The notes beneath the pieces were generated by a model. That model searched no databases, was not told where the DNA came from, and saw only the letters and a list, made by a program, of their open reading frames with translations. 64,000 bases of DNA from Patulibacter minatonensis DSM 18081 (GTDB lineage Bacteria > Actinomycetota > Thermoleophilia > Solirubrobacterales > Solirubrobacteraceae): positions 4,223,129 to 4,287,128 of the forward strand of contig NZ_KI912613.1 in NCBI RefSeq assembly GCF_000519325.1. Direction: 5' to 3'. Below, piece by piece: positions 1 to 7,680 of this stretch (position 1 is its first letter; each line of letters starts with the position of its first letter). Made by a program: the position numbers and the translations under genes.

Positions 1-1
1 C

Positions 2-1219
<1,218 letters not shown>

Positions 1220-1222
<3 letters not shown>

Positions 1223-1250
1223 GGCCCGCGACGCGCCCCGCCGCGCCTCA
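1220..1250. terminator. Bidirectional terminator-like hairpin
   Basis: Arms TGAGGC and GCCTCA are perfectly complementary around a 19-nt GC-rich loop. The left arm contains the stop codon of the UvrA-like gene and the right arm contains the complement of the GFA gene's stop, so one hairpin could serve both convergent genes. There is no T-tract. Confidence 0.45.
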
Positions 1251-1670
1251 GGCCTGCTGCAGGTCGCGCGGGAAGGAGCCGATCGCGTCGTCCTGGCCGA
1301 CCCACGGCTGCGCGCTCTCGCGCCAGACCTCGACCTGCGGCTGCAGCCACGAGCGGTCGTCGAGCGTCCCGGCCTTGATGAACGCGAGCTCCGGCATCTC
1401 GGCCAGGAGCGTGATCACCGGCGAGCCGCACTCGGGGCAGAAGCGGCGCTCCCGCGGCTGCCCGGAGTCGGTCCCGGTCGTCCCGTAGGTCTTGAGCTTC
1501 GCGTCGTCGACGGTGAGGGCCGCGAGCGGCACGGCCACGTTCAGCGAGAAGCAGGCGCCGCTCTGGCGCTGGCAGTCGTCGCAGTGGCACTGGGCGACCA
1601 TCGCGGGATCGCCGGTGAAGGAGTACTCGACGGCTCCGCAGAGGCAGTGGCCGGTCTTCGTGTCGGTCAT
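1248..1670 (-). CDS. GFA/CENP-V-fold zinc protein
   Basis: A 140-residue protein of the glutathione-dependent formaldehyde-activating (GFA) family. It shows the family's cysteine clusters: CLC near residue 9, CHCDDC near 28-33 and FCPEC near 78, which would bind one or two zinc ions. Family members include S-hydroxymethyl-glutathione synthase homologues, but most actinobacterial ones have no proven substrate, so only the fold is assigned. I chose the ATG just before TKTGHCLC because the zinc motif follows it directly; an upstream in-frame extension has no family character. It converges on the UvrA-like gene. Confidence 0.85.
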   Translation of the reverse strand: MTDTKTGHCLCGAVEYSFTGDPAMVAQCHCDDCQRQSGACFSLNVAVPLAALTVDDAKLKTYGTTGTDSGQPRERRFCPECGSPVITLLAEMPELAFIKAGTLDDRSWLQPQVEVWRESAQPWVGQDDAIGSFPRDLQQA

Positions 1671-1807
1671 GGACCGAGTCTCTCCCGCCCGGGTGCCCAA
1701 CGGGGGAAATCGGGCGCTTCCACCCACGTCGTGCGCCCGTACGACCCGACGCGTCGGCCGCAGCCGGACACCGCCGTCTCACCGACCCAGCGACCACCGC
1801 TGCTATT

Positions 1808-1841
1808 CGGACCACGGTCCGTTTCGTGCTAGGATCCCTCC
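1808..1841 (+). promoter_or_regulatory. Promoter with internal dyad; leaderless start for the LLM gene
   Basis: The -10-like TAGGAT (1830-1835) ends 6 nt before the ATG at 1842, placing the predicted transcription start on the start codon. Just upstream is a perfect dyad, CGGACC-AC-GGTCCG (1808-1821), in the spacer between the -35 and -10 regions, a typical repressor position. Confidence 0.5.
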
Positions 1842-2867
1842 ATGGATCGCATCGGCTTCCTCTCCTTCGGCCACTGGGGACGCAGCCCCGGTTCGATGAC
1901 GCCCACCGGTGGCGATGCGCTCAAGCAGACGGTCGAGCTCGCGGTCGCCGCCGAGGAGCTGGGGATCGACGGGGCCTACGTCCGCGTCCACCACTACGCC
2001 CGGCAGATCGCCTCGCCGTTCCCGCTCCTGGCCGCGATGGCCGCCCGCACCAGCCTGATCGAGTTGGGCACCGGGATCATCGACATGCGGTACGAGAACC
2101 CGCTGTACATGGCCGAGGCCGCCGCGACGACCGACCTGCTCGCGGACCAGCGACTGCAGCTCGGCGTGAGCCGTGGGTCACCGGAGCCCGCGCTCGAGGG
2201 CCCCGCGACGTTCGGGCACGTGCCTGTCGACGGGCACAGCGACGCCGACATGGCCCGCGACCACACGGAGCGCTTCCGGGCCGCGATCGCCGGGGCGGGC
2301 GTCGCCGACTCGAACCCGCAGATGTCGGGGACGGGCATGCGTCTGGCGATCCAGCCGCAGGCCCCCGGGCTCGCCGATCGCATCTGGTGGGGCTCGGGCA
2401 GTCGCGACACCGCGGTCTGGGCCGCCCGCCAGGGCATGAACCTCATGAGCTCGACGCTGCTGCTGGAGGACACGGGCGTGTCGTTCGACCAGCTGCAGCT
2501 CGAGCAGATCCTGCTCTACCGCGAGGCGTGGGGCGAGGCCGGCTGGGAGCGCACCCCGCGGGTCTCGGTCAGCCGCAGCGTCCTGCCGATCATCTCCGAC
2601 CTCGACCGCCGGTACTTCGGGAACGGCGGCGGGAACGACCAGGTCGGCGTCCTCGACGGCGCGCTCTCGCGGTTCGGGAAGACCTACGCGGGCGAGCCGG
2701 ACGCGATCGCGGAGGAGCTCCGCCGCGACGTCGCGGTGCGGGCCGCCGACACGCTGCTGCTCACCGTCCCCAACCAGCTGGGCGTGGAGTACAACGCCCG
2801 GATGCTGGAGACGATCGCGAAGGAGATCGCGCCCGCGCTGGGCTGGGCACCGAACCTCGTGGCGTAG
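1842..2867 (+). CDS. Luciferase-like (LLM class) flavin-dependent oxidoreductase
   Basis: A 341-residue protein with the bacterial-luciferase TIM-barrel pattern. The N-terminal strand IGFLSFGHWG is followed by a substrate-cleft histidine region (YVRVHHYA), the LIELGTGIIDM strand, RLQLGVSRGSPEP, and a C-terminal half with IWWGSGSRDTA. LLM enzymes use reduced FMN or F420 and oxidise varied substrates; the substrate cannot be read here. Length matches single-domain LLM monooxygenases. It is monocistronic by context, and a dyad sits inside its promoter, so it may be repressor-controlled. The ATG is fixed by a -10 box 6 nt upstream. Confidence 0.88.
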   Translation: MDRIGFLSFGHWGRSPGSMTPTGGDALKQTVELAVAAEELGIDGAYVRVHHYARQIASPFPLLAAMAARTSLIELGTGIIDMRYENPLYMAEAAATTDLLADQRLQLGVSRGSPEPALEGPATFGHVPVDGHSDADMARDHTERFRAAIAGAGVADSNPQMSGTGMRLAIQPQAPGLADRIWWGSGSRDTAVWAARQGMNLMSSTLLLEDTGVSFDQLQLEQILLYREAWGEAGWERTPRVSVSRSVLPIISDLDRRYFGNGGGNDQVGVLDGALSRFGKTYAGEPDAIAEELRRDVAVRAADTLLLTVPNQLGVEYNARMLETIAKEIAPALGWAPNLVA

Positions 2868-2919
2868 GGGCGTCGGGACCGGGCGCGGCGGGCCACCGAC
2901 GGGGCGCACGCCGGGCCGC

Positions 2920-3639
2920 TCACCCGGGGTGTCCCGCCTCCGCGCGCTCCCGGGCCTCGTCGAGCGACCACCGCGGCGCGGCGTCCCACGGCCGCTCCCA
3001 CCCGCCGAGCCGCAGGAGGGCGGCCACGACCTCGCCGGTGAAGCCCCAGACGAGCATCCCGGCGACGTCGAACGCGGGCCCGACCCAGCGGGACAGCTCG
3101 ACGGTCAGGCGGTTGTCGGGATCGGCGAGCTCGCGGAGCGGGACGCGCGCGACGCGGGCGGTCTCCCCGACGTCCACCGCCGTCACGGTCGACGGACGGT
3201 GCCAGTGCGCCAGGACCGCGGTCACCTGGAACCCGGACGGCGGGATGAACAGCCGGGGCAGGGTCGTCAGCGGCGTGACGCCCGCGGGATCGAGCCCCGT
3301 CTCCTCGACCGCCTCGCGGAGCGCGGTCTGCACCGGGCCGCGGTCGCCGTCCTCGCGACCCCCGCCGGGGAACGACGGCTGACCGGCGTGGTTCCGGAGA
3401 CCGCCCGCCCGCTGCTGGAGCAGGACGTCCGGGCCGTCCGGGCCCTCGCCGAAGAGGACGAGGACCGCCGCCTGCCGCGCGCCCGCGGTCGTCGCGGGCA
3501 GGTCGTTGTGGCTGAGCGCCTCGGGACGGATGTCGGCGGCCGCGCCGACGAGCGGCCGGAGCCAGTCGGGGGCGCGCTCGGGATGCACGTCGACGGCACC
3601 GAGCCACCGCTCGATCTCCGTGGCGACGTCCGAGCCCAT
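2920..3639 (-). CDS. Nudix hydrolase, CoA pyrophosphatase-like
   Basis: A 239-residue Nudix protein. The Nudix box is clear (PGGGREDGD, then REAVEETGLD), with Asp where the first Glu of the box is usual, as in the NudL/CoAse subgroup. Upstream are HNDLPATTAGARQAAVLVLF and LLQQRAGGLRNHAGQPSFPGG, which resemble the UPF0035 signature of enzymes that cleave coenzyme A to 4'-phosphopantetheine and 3',5'-ADP. The substrate assignment is therefore family-based and not certain. It stands alone. The ATG is supported by GATGAT 6 nt upstream on the same strand. Confidence 0.87.
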   Translation of the reverse strand: MGSDVATEIERWLGAVDVHPERAPDWLRPLVGAAADIRPEALSHNDLPATTAGARQAAVLVLFGEGPDGPDVLLQQRAGGLRNHAGQPSFPGGGREDGDRGPVQTALREAVEETGLDPAGVTPLTTLPRLFIPPSGFQVTAVLAHWHRPSTVTAVDVGETARVARVPLRELADPDNRLTVELSRWVGPAFDVAGMLVWGFTGEVVAALLRLGGWERPWDAAPRWSLDEARERAEAGHPG

Positions 3640-3651
3640 CCCCGGATCATC
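3640..3651 (-). promoter_or_regulatory. -10 box, leaderless start of the Nudix gene
   Basis: On the minus strand GATGAT (3646-3651) lies 6 nt before the ATG ending at 3639, with no Shine-Dalgarno between. This is a weaker fit to TAnnnT than most of the others. Confidence 0.35.
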
Positions 3652-3727
3652 CCGGAGTCGGCTGGTCGGCGGCGCGGCCGGCCGTCGTCCGCGGAGCCCG
3701 CCGGCACGGGACGGCCGGTCCTCGACC

Positions 3728-4024
3728 TCAACGGATCCGCAGGCGTCCGGCGGTGATCGTGCCCGCCACGCCGCTGGCGTCGAGGCCGCAGTCGGCCTGG
3801 AACCGGCGGATCGCGTCGGCGGTCGGCACGTTCCAGGTGCCGGTCGCGGCCCGCTCGGGGAGCAGGCCGAGTTCGACGAGGCGCGCCTGCGCGTCGCCGG
3901 CGGAGACCGCCGGGACGACGTCGGAGGCGCAGGCGCTGCCCGGCACGAGGGCGACGGCCATCAGGCGGGGCGAGCGCCGTCGGCGCGGGGCGCAGGCGAC
4001 GAGCGGCGAGGTGAAGGTGCTCAT
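3728..4024 (-). CDS. Small exported peptidoglycan-binding-domain protein
   Basis: A 98-residue protein. An Arg-rich then hydrophobic stretch (about residues 13-33) could be a weak signal peptide. Residues about 43-95 (AQARLVELGLLPERAATGTWNVPTADAIRRFQADCGL) match a single PG_binding_1 repeat: the leucine-rich first helix, a G-x-W turn and the AIRRFQ helix. Such modules bind cell-wall peptides. No catalytic domain is attached, so it may act as an inhibitor, adaptor or effector. A LexA-like box lies 41-56 nt before its ATG. A purine-rich GGAGG is 12 nt upstream, longer than usual. Confidence 0.6.
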   Translation of the reverse strand: MSTFTSPLVACAPRRRRSPRLMAVALVPGSACASDVVPAVSAGDAQARLVELGLLPERAATGTWNVPTADAIRRFQADCGLDASGVAGTITAGRLRIR

Positions 4025-4064
4025 GGTGGGAGCGATCCTCCAGACGCCCCCGGACGGCGTGCAA

Positions 4065-4080
4065 GCGAACGTGCGTTCGC
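4065..4080. promoter_or_regulatory. LexA (SOS)-box-like operator
   Basis: GCGAACGTGCGTTCGC is a dyad with 7-bp perfect arms. Its core CGAAC-N4-GTTCG equals the Gram-positive/actinobacterial LexA consensus. It stands in the 73-bp gap before the peptidoglycan-binding gene and behind the stop of the 68-residue gene. The match is seen; LexA binding is inferred. Confidence 0.45.
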
Positions 4081-4097
4081 CCTTCCGGACCCGAGGC

Positions 4098-4304
4098 TCA
4101 GCGCCGTCGGGACGGCCCCCGGGACCACTCGCGGCGGACGGACGCGACGCTCGGCGTCGTGCGCCTATGCCAGCCGGACCGGCGGGTCCGCACGGGCGGG
4201 AGGTCGTCGTCCTCCTCGTCGCGCAGGGTGTAGCGGGTCGGCTGGTGGACGCTCCAGACGTCGGTGCCCGCGACCTCTCGGGTCTGCCGCTCGCGGTCGT
4301 TCAT
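4098..4304 (-). CDS. Small basic protein, 68 residues (paralogue of the gene at 40873)
   Basis: No known family recognised. The start is well defined by GAGGAG 8 nt before the ATG. The protein is charged, with an acidic DEEDDD patch followed by PPVRTRRSGWHRRTT and an Arg-rich end, and has no membrane segment. The PPV-x-RR-x-GW-x-RR-x-T core recurs in the 67-residue protein encoded at 40873-41076, which supports both as real genes. It could be nucleic-acid binding, but that is only inference from charge. The next gene downstream on the strand is the peptidoglycan-binding protein, separated by the LexA-like box. Confidence 0.55.
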   Translation of the reverse strand: MNDRERQTREVAGTDVWSVHQPTRYTLRDEEDDDLPPVRTRRSGWHRRTTPSVASVRREWSRGPSRRR

Positions 4305-4518
4305 CGCTCTCACTCCTCGGGTGGTGCTGGGGGTCTCCGTCCCCATCGGTCTATCCGTTCCGGTCCGCGACGACCACCCCTCGGGAGTCGGATGTTCGTC
4401 GACCGTCGTGCCTCGGGCGACGGAGTCGGACGGGCCTGCTGCGCCCGTCGTCCCGGCCGGGGCGTAGCCTGCCCGTCCGGGCGGTGTCCCGAGCGCCGCC
4501 CGCCGTGAGGACTCCCCC

Positions 4519-5988
4519 GTGTCCGTCGCACCGCACATCCCCCTCGACCGCCGGCTCGCGGCACGCGTCGCTCGCGGCGACGACGCGGCCTGGGCGACCA
4601 TCGACGCCCGCCATCGCCCGCGACTGCGGCGGTACGTCCTGACGCTCGCCCGCCCGGGGACGATCGACGTGGACGACGTCGTCCAAGAGGCCATGGTCAA
4701 GGCCTACCGGCACCTGTCCTCGGGCCGGGCACCTGCCGAGCGCCTCGACCCGTGGCTCCACCGGATCGCCCGGAACTCCGCGATCGACGCGATCCGGGCG
4801 ACGGTCCGGACCCCGGACGGCACCGCGGACGCCGACCCCGCGGACGACCGCACCGAGCCGGAGCGCGTCGCGACCGGGCGCGAGCGGCTGCGCGGGATCG
4901 TCGCCGACATCGCGGTCCTGCCCGAGCGGCAGCGCTCCGTCTTCCTCGCTCGCGCGGTCGACGGACGATCGGTCGACGAGGTCGCGACCGAGCACGGGAT
5001 CAGCCCGAACGCCGTGCACATGACCGTCCAGCGGGCCCGCGAGACGCTCCTGCGCACGGAGCGCGCCCGGGACGCCGCGTGCACCGAGATCCGTCCGCTG
5101 CTGCACGACGCGCACGACCGGCGCACGCGGCCCGCCGAGACGGCGCGCCTGCACCTGCGGACCTGCGCGGGCTGCCGGGCGTTCCGGTCGGACCTGCGCC
5201 GCCTCGACCGTCGCGTCGGGGCGCTGTCGCCGCCCGGCTGGCTGCTCGGGCTCCTCGGCGCAGCGGCCCCGGCGGGCCCCGGGGTCAAGGGCGCCGCCGT
5301 CGCCGCCGGGGTCGGTGCGTCGGCCGTCGTCGCCGGGACGCTCGTGGTCGGGGGCGTCCACGTCGGGCACGCGGGGTCGCCGGCCGCGATCCGGATCCCC
5401 GGTGCCAAGACGTTCGGGCCGACGCGGGTGCAGGCCGGCGACCCCGTGCCGCGCCGGACGTCGCTCGTCCACGCGCGGGTGCGCGTGCCCGCGAGCGCCG
5501 ACGACGCGCATCCCCGGTTCGTGACGCTCCGCTGCCCGGCCGGCCAGATCGTCGGTGGACTCGCGACCCCCGAGCAACGGACGGACGTCCGCGCGAACCC
5601 CGCGATCCCGATCCTCGACCGCCGCGACACGGCGGTGCGCTGGCGGCTGTACCGGGGAGGCACCTCGTCGGTCGGGGACGCGACGATCGGCGTCGTCTGC
5701 CGCCGGCCGGACGCGAACGGCTCGATCGTCGGCCGGCCGCGTCGGGCGCGGGCGGGCGAGCGGTCCGCGCACGCCTGCGTCCTCGGGACCACGGCGCAGC
5801 GCCGGGCGAAGGGCATCCCCGTGGAGAACGGGCTCTACGCCCGCGCCGGAGGCCGCGGGTACACGGGGCGCGTGATGGACGGCCAGCCGGTCTCGGTCCT
5901 GCGGACCGCACGGGGCGGGCGCTGGCTCTTCGTGATCGCCGACGACCGGCAGGTCCGGGGCTGGATCGCCCGGCGACTCGTCTGCTGA
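4519..5988 (+). CDS. ECF sigma factor fused to zinc-finger anti-sigma, membrane helix and SH3-like sensor
   Basis: A 489-residue single polypeptide. Residues 10-95 form sigma region 2 (DVVQEAMVKAYRHL, then DPWLHRIARNSAIDAIR). Residues 125-182 form region 4 (LPERQRSVFLARAVDG and a HTH around DEVATEHGISPNAV). Residues 188-219 hold a ZAS-type zinc site, Cys188 with His212-x3-Cys216-x2-Cys219. One membrane helix follows near 256-280, then an exported C-terminal part with an SH3-like end (about 415-489, closing in RGWIARRLVC). A free sigma factor would need release from the membrane, for example by proteolysis; that is inference. Similar sigma/anti-sigma fusions are known in actinobacteria. The start codon is GTG. 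An exported protein gene follows on the same strand and may be a target. Confidence 0.85.
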   Translation: MSVAPHIPLDRRLAARVARGDDAAWATIDARHRPRLRRYVLTLARPGTIDVDDVVQEAMVKAYRHLSSGRAPAERLDPWLHRIARNSAIDAIRATVRTPDGTADADPADDRTEPERVATGRERLRGIVADIAVLPERQRSVFLARAVDGRSVDEVATEHGISPNAVHMTVQRARETLLRTERARDAACTEIRPLLHDAHDRRTRPAETARLHLRTCAGCRAFRSDLRRLDRRVGALSPPGWLLGLLGAAAPAGPGVKGAAVAAGVGASAVVAGTLVVGGVHVGHAGSPAAIRIPGAKTFGPTRVQAGDPVPRRTSLVHARVRVPASADDAHPRFVTLRCPAGQIVGGLATPEQRTDVRANPAIPILDRRDTAVRWRLYRGGTSSVGDATIGVVCRRPDANGSIVGRPRRARAGERSAHACVLGTTAQRRAKGIPVENGLYARAGGRGYTGRVMDGQPVSVLRTARGGRWLFVIADDRQVRGWIARRLVC

Positions 5989-6101
5989 GCACTGCGTCGA
6001 TCCGCCGGAGGAACATCCGTGAGTTCCGGCCGGCACGTGCGTCGAAGGGGTGCAGGGCGTCACCTCGCCCCGTCCCCCGAACCACGTCCCCGGAGATCCC
6101 C

Positions 6102-6761
6102 ATGTCACCGTCACACCGTCGCCGCCTGCTCCTGGCGGCCCTCGCTGTCGGCTCGCCCGCCGCGGCCGTCGTCCCCGCCTCGACCGGCGCGGCCGCCACG
6201 ACCACGTCGTGCGCCTCGCGCGTCGCGGCCGCCGCGAAGCGCACCGACGCGGGCGGCACGTTCAACCGCGTCGCCCGGTCGTCCTCCGTCCAGGTCTTCG
6301 CCCCGAAGGGCGCGGGCTTCGGCGCATACCACTACGCCTGCTGGGCCCGCACCGGAGCGCTGCACCGCTTCGCCCGGAACTCCACCGGGACGGCCTCGAC
6401 CGACGTCCTGACCGTGAGCATCGTCGTCCGCGGCGACGCGCTGGCCTACCGGACGGCGTCGCGCGGCGACCGCAGCCGCGACCGCTTCGTCGTCCGCGAC
6501 GGCCGGACCGGGAAGGTCCTGCGCGACACCGGTGAGGTCACGACGTCCGAGAAGGGCGGACCCCGGAGCGACCAGCTCGTGCTGCTGCCCGGCGCGGTGA
6601 TCGCCTGGTCGGCCGCGGGCTCCGGCGTCCACGTCACGGACGCCGACGGCGACCACGTCCTCGCGCCGGCGGCCGACGGCCGGGCCACGAAGCTGTCCAC
6701 GACGACGCGGACCGTGTCGTGGACCTCCGGCGGCGAGCGGCACCACGCCCCGCTGCCCTGA
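6102..6761 (+). CDS. Exported protein of unknown function
   Basis: A 219-residue protein. The N-terminus MSPSHRRRLLLAALAVG is a classical signal sequence with cleavage likely near Ala-Ala-Ala around residue 30. The mature part is polar, with two cysteines (the SCAS region and YACWARTG) that could form a disulfide. Its later half has repeated beta-strand-like stretches (LVLLPGAVIAWSAAGSGVHVTDADG) suggesting a small beta-propeller or sandwich. No family recognised. The ATG follows a GGAG at proper distance. It lies 113 bp behind the membrane-bound ECF sigma gene on the same strand and may be co-regulated with it. Confidence 0.72.
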   Translation: MSPSHRRRLLLAALAVGSPAAAVVPASTGAAATTTSCASRVAAAAKRTDAGGTFNRVARSSSVQVFAPKGAGFGAYHYACWARTGALHRFARNSTGTASTDVLTVSIVVRGDALAYRTASRGDRSRDRFVVRDGRTGKVLRDTGEVTTSEKGGPRSDQLVLLPGAVIAWSAAGSGVHVTDADGDHVLAPAADGRATKLSTTTRTVSWTSGGERHHAPLP

Positions 6762-6787
6762 CACGCGATCGGACGCCGCGCGGGGAG

Positions 6788-7024
6788 TCAGAACCGCTCC
6801 CCGCGGGCGACCATCTCCCGGTAGACGCGGTCGATCCCCCGCACGTCGATGATCTTCTGGCCCTTCGCGCTCAGCGTGATGCGGATCCAGCGACGTTCGC
6901 TGGGCACGTAGAAGCGCTTGCGCTGGACGTTGACGCGGAACCAGCGCTTCGTCCGCTGTTGCGAGTGGGGCACGTTCATGCCGGTGCGCGGGCGCGCGCC
7001 GGTCACCTGGCAGGTGCGGGACAT
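6788..7024 (-). CDS. rpmB: 50S ribosomal protein L28
   Basis: A 78-residue protein with the L28 pattern: CQVTGARPRTGMNVPHSQQRTKRWFRVNVQRKRF, the basic LSAKGQK region and the RGIDRVYREM end. It is a structural protein of the large subunit. Only one cysteine (Cys5) is present, so it lacks the paired CxxC zinc ribbon seen in some L28s. Shine-Dalgarno GGAGG is 6 nt before the ATG. It is divergent from the hypothetical gene at 7096 and is not with rpmG, as often seen in other genomes. A second L28 elsewhere in the genome is possible. Confidence 0.95.
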   Translation of the reverse strand: MSRTCQVTGARPRTGMNVPHSQQRTKRWFRVNVQRKRFYVPSERRWIRITLSAKGQKIIDVRGIDRVYREMVARGERF

Positions 7025-7063
7025 CGGGTCCTCCGGGGTCGGGTCCGCGAACCGTACCGCAAT

Positions 7064-7082
7064 AGGACTGAGTCTTGTTCCT
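7064..7082. promoter_or_regulatory. Imperfect dyad between rpmB and the divergent gene
   Basis: AGGACTGAGTCTTGTTCCT has AGGA/TCCT ends and an AG-x-CT centre, 12 of 19 positions symmetric. It lies in the 71-bp divergent spacer next to the -10 of the rightward gene, so a regulator there could act on both genes. No known consensus matched. Confidence 0.25.
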
Positions 7083-7083
7083 G

Positions 7084-7095
7084 TAAAGTCGGGGC
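7084..7095 (+). promoter_or_regulatory. -10 box, leaderless start of the 7096 gene
   Basis: TAAAGT (7084-7089), with a TG just before it (extended -10), ends 6 nt before the GTG at 7096. No Shine-Dalgarno is present. Confidence 0.5.
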
Positions 7096-7620
7096 GTGTC
7101 CTCCCGCCCCGATCCGCGCCACCTCGCCCTCGGTCCCGACCCGCTCCGGCTCGCCGACGACGTCCGCCAGGCCAAGGCGGCCCAGGAGTTCGCCGCCGGG
7201 GCGCACCCGGTGCGCAAGGACCTCGTGGTCCGCACCGACGACGGCCGCCGGGTCCTGGTGCTCGCCGTCGACGAGCGACGCCAGACGCGACTGGGCCGGC
7301 TCTTCGCCGCGCTGGACGCGTCGCCCGCCTCGCATCCCGACGGGGACACCGCGTGGAAGGTCCTGCACGAGCCCGCGACGGGCCGGGCGCTGGCGATCCG
7401 GCTGGACGCCGTCGTCCGGGCGCCCGTGGCCTGTCGCGTGCACCTGCTCTTCTCCCCGCGGAACGAGCTCGTCGTCCGGGCCGCGATCTCCTGCGGCCAC
7501 GTCTGCCTGCTGCCGGACGAGGGGTTCGCCGGCCTGGAGACGAGCGGGCGCTGCGACCGCCGGGGCCTCGTCCTGCCGGCGCCGCCGGCCGACGCGCTGC
7601 GGCGCGCGCTCGAGCGGTAG
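7096..7620 (+). CDS. Hypothetical cytoplasmic protein, 174 residues
   Basis: No family recognised. The protein is soluble, without signal or membrane segments. It begins with SSRPDPRHLALGPDPLRLADDV and ends in a short helix LPAPPADALRRALER. Two cysteines flank a histidine (ISCGHVCLL) and a third lies in SGRCDRR, so a metal site is possible but unproven. The GTG start is fixed by a -10 box 6 nt upstream. It is divergent from rpmB and is followed by a perfect terminator-like hairpin, so it is probably monocistronic. Confidence 0.7.
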   Translation: MSSRPDPRHLALGPDPLRLADDVRQAKAAQEFAAGAHPVRKDLVVRTDDGRRVLVLAVDERRQTRLGRLFAALDASPASHPDGDTAWKVLHEPATGRALAIRLDAVVRAPVACRVHLLFSPRNELVVRAAISCGHVCLLPDEGFAGLETSGRCDRRGLVLPAPPADALRRALER

Positions 7621-7630
7621 GTCCCGGCGG

Positions 7631-7650
7631 GGCACGCGGCCCCGCGTGCC
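7631..7650. terminator. Terminator-like hairpin
   Basis: GGCACGCG-GCCC-CGCGTGCC is a perfect 8-bp stem with a 4-nt loop. It lies between the convergent 7096 gene and the CopC-CopD gene. No T-tract, as is common in such GC-rich genomes. Confidence 0.55.
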
Positions 7651-7680
7651 GGGGTCCCGGCCCGCGGCACCGCGGCGGCG

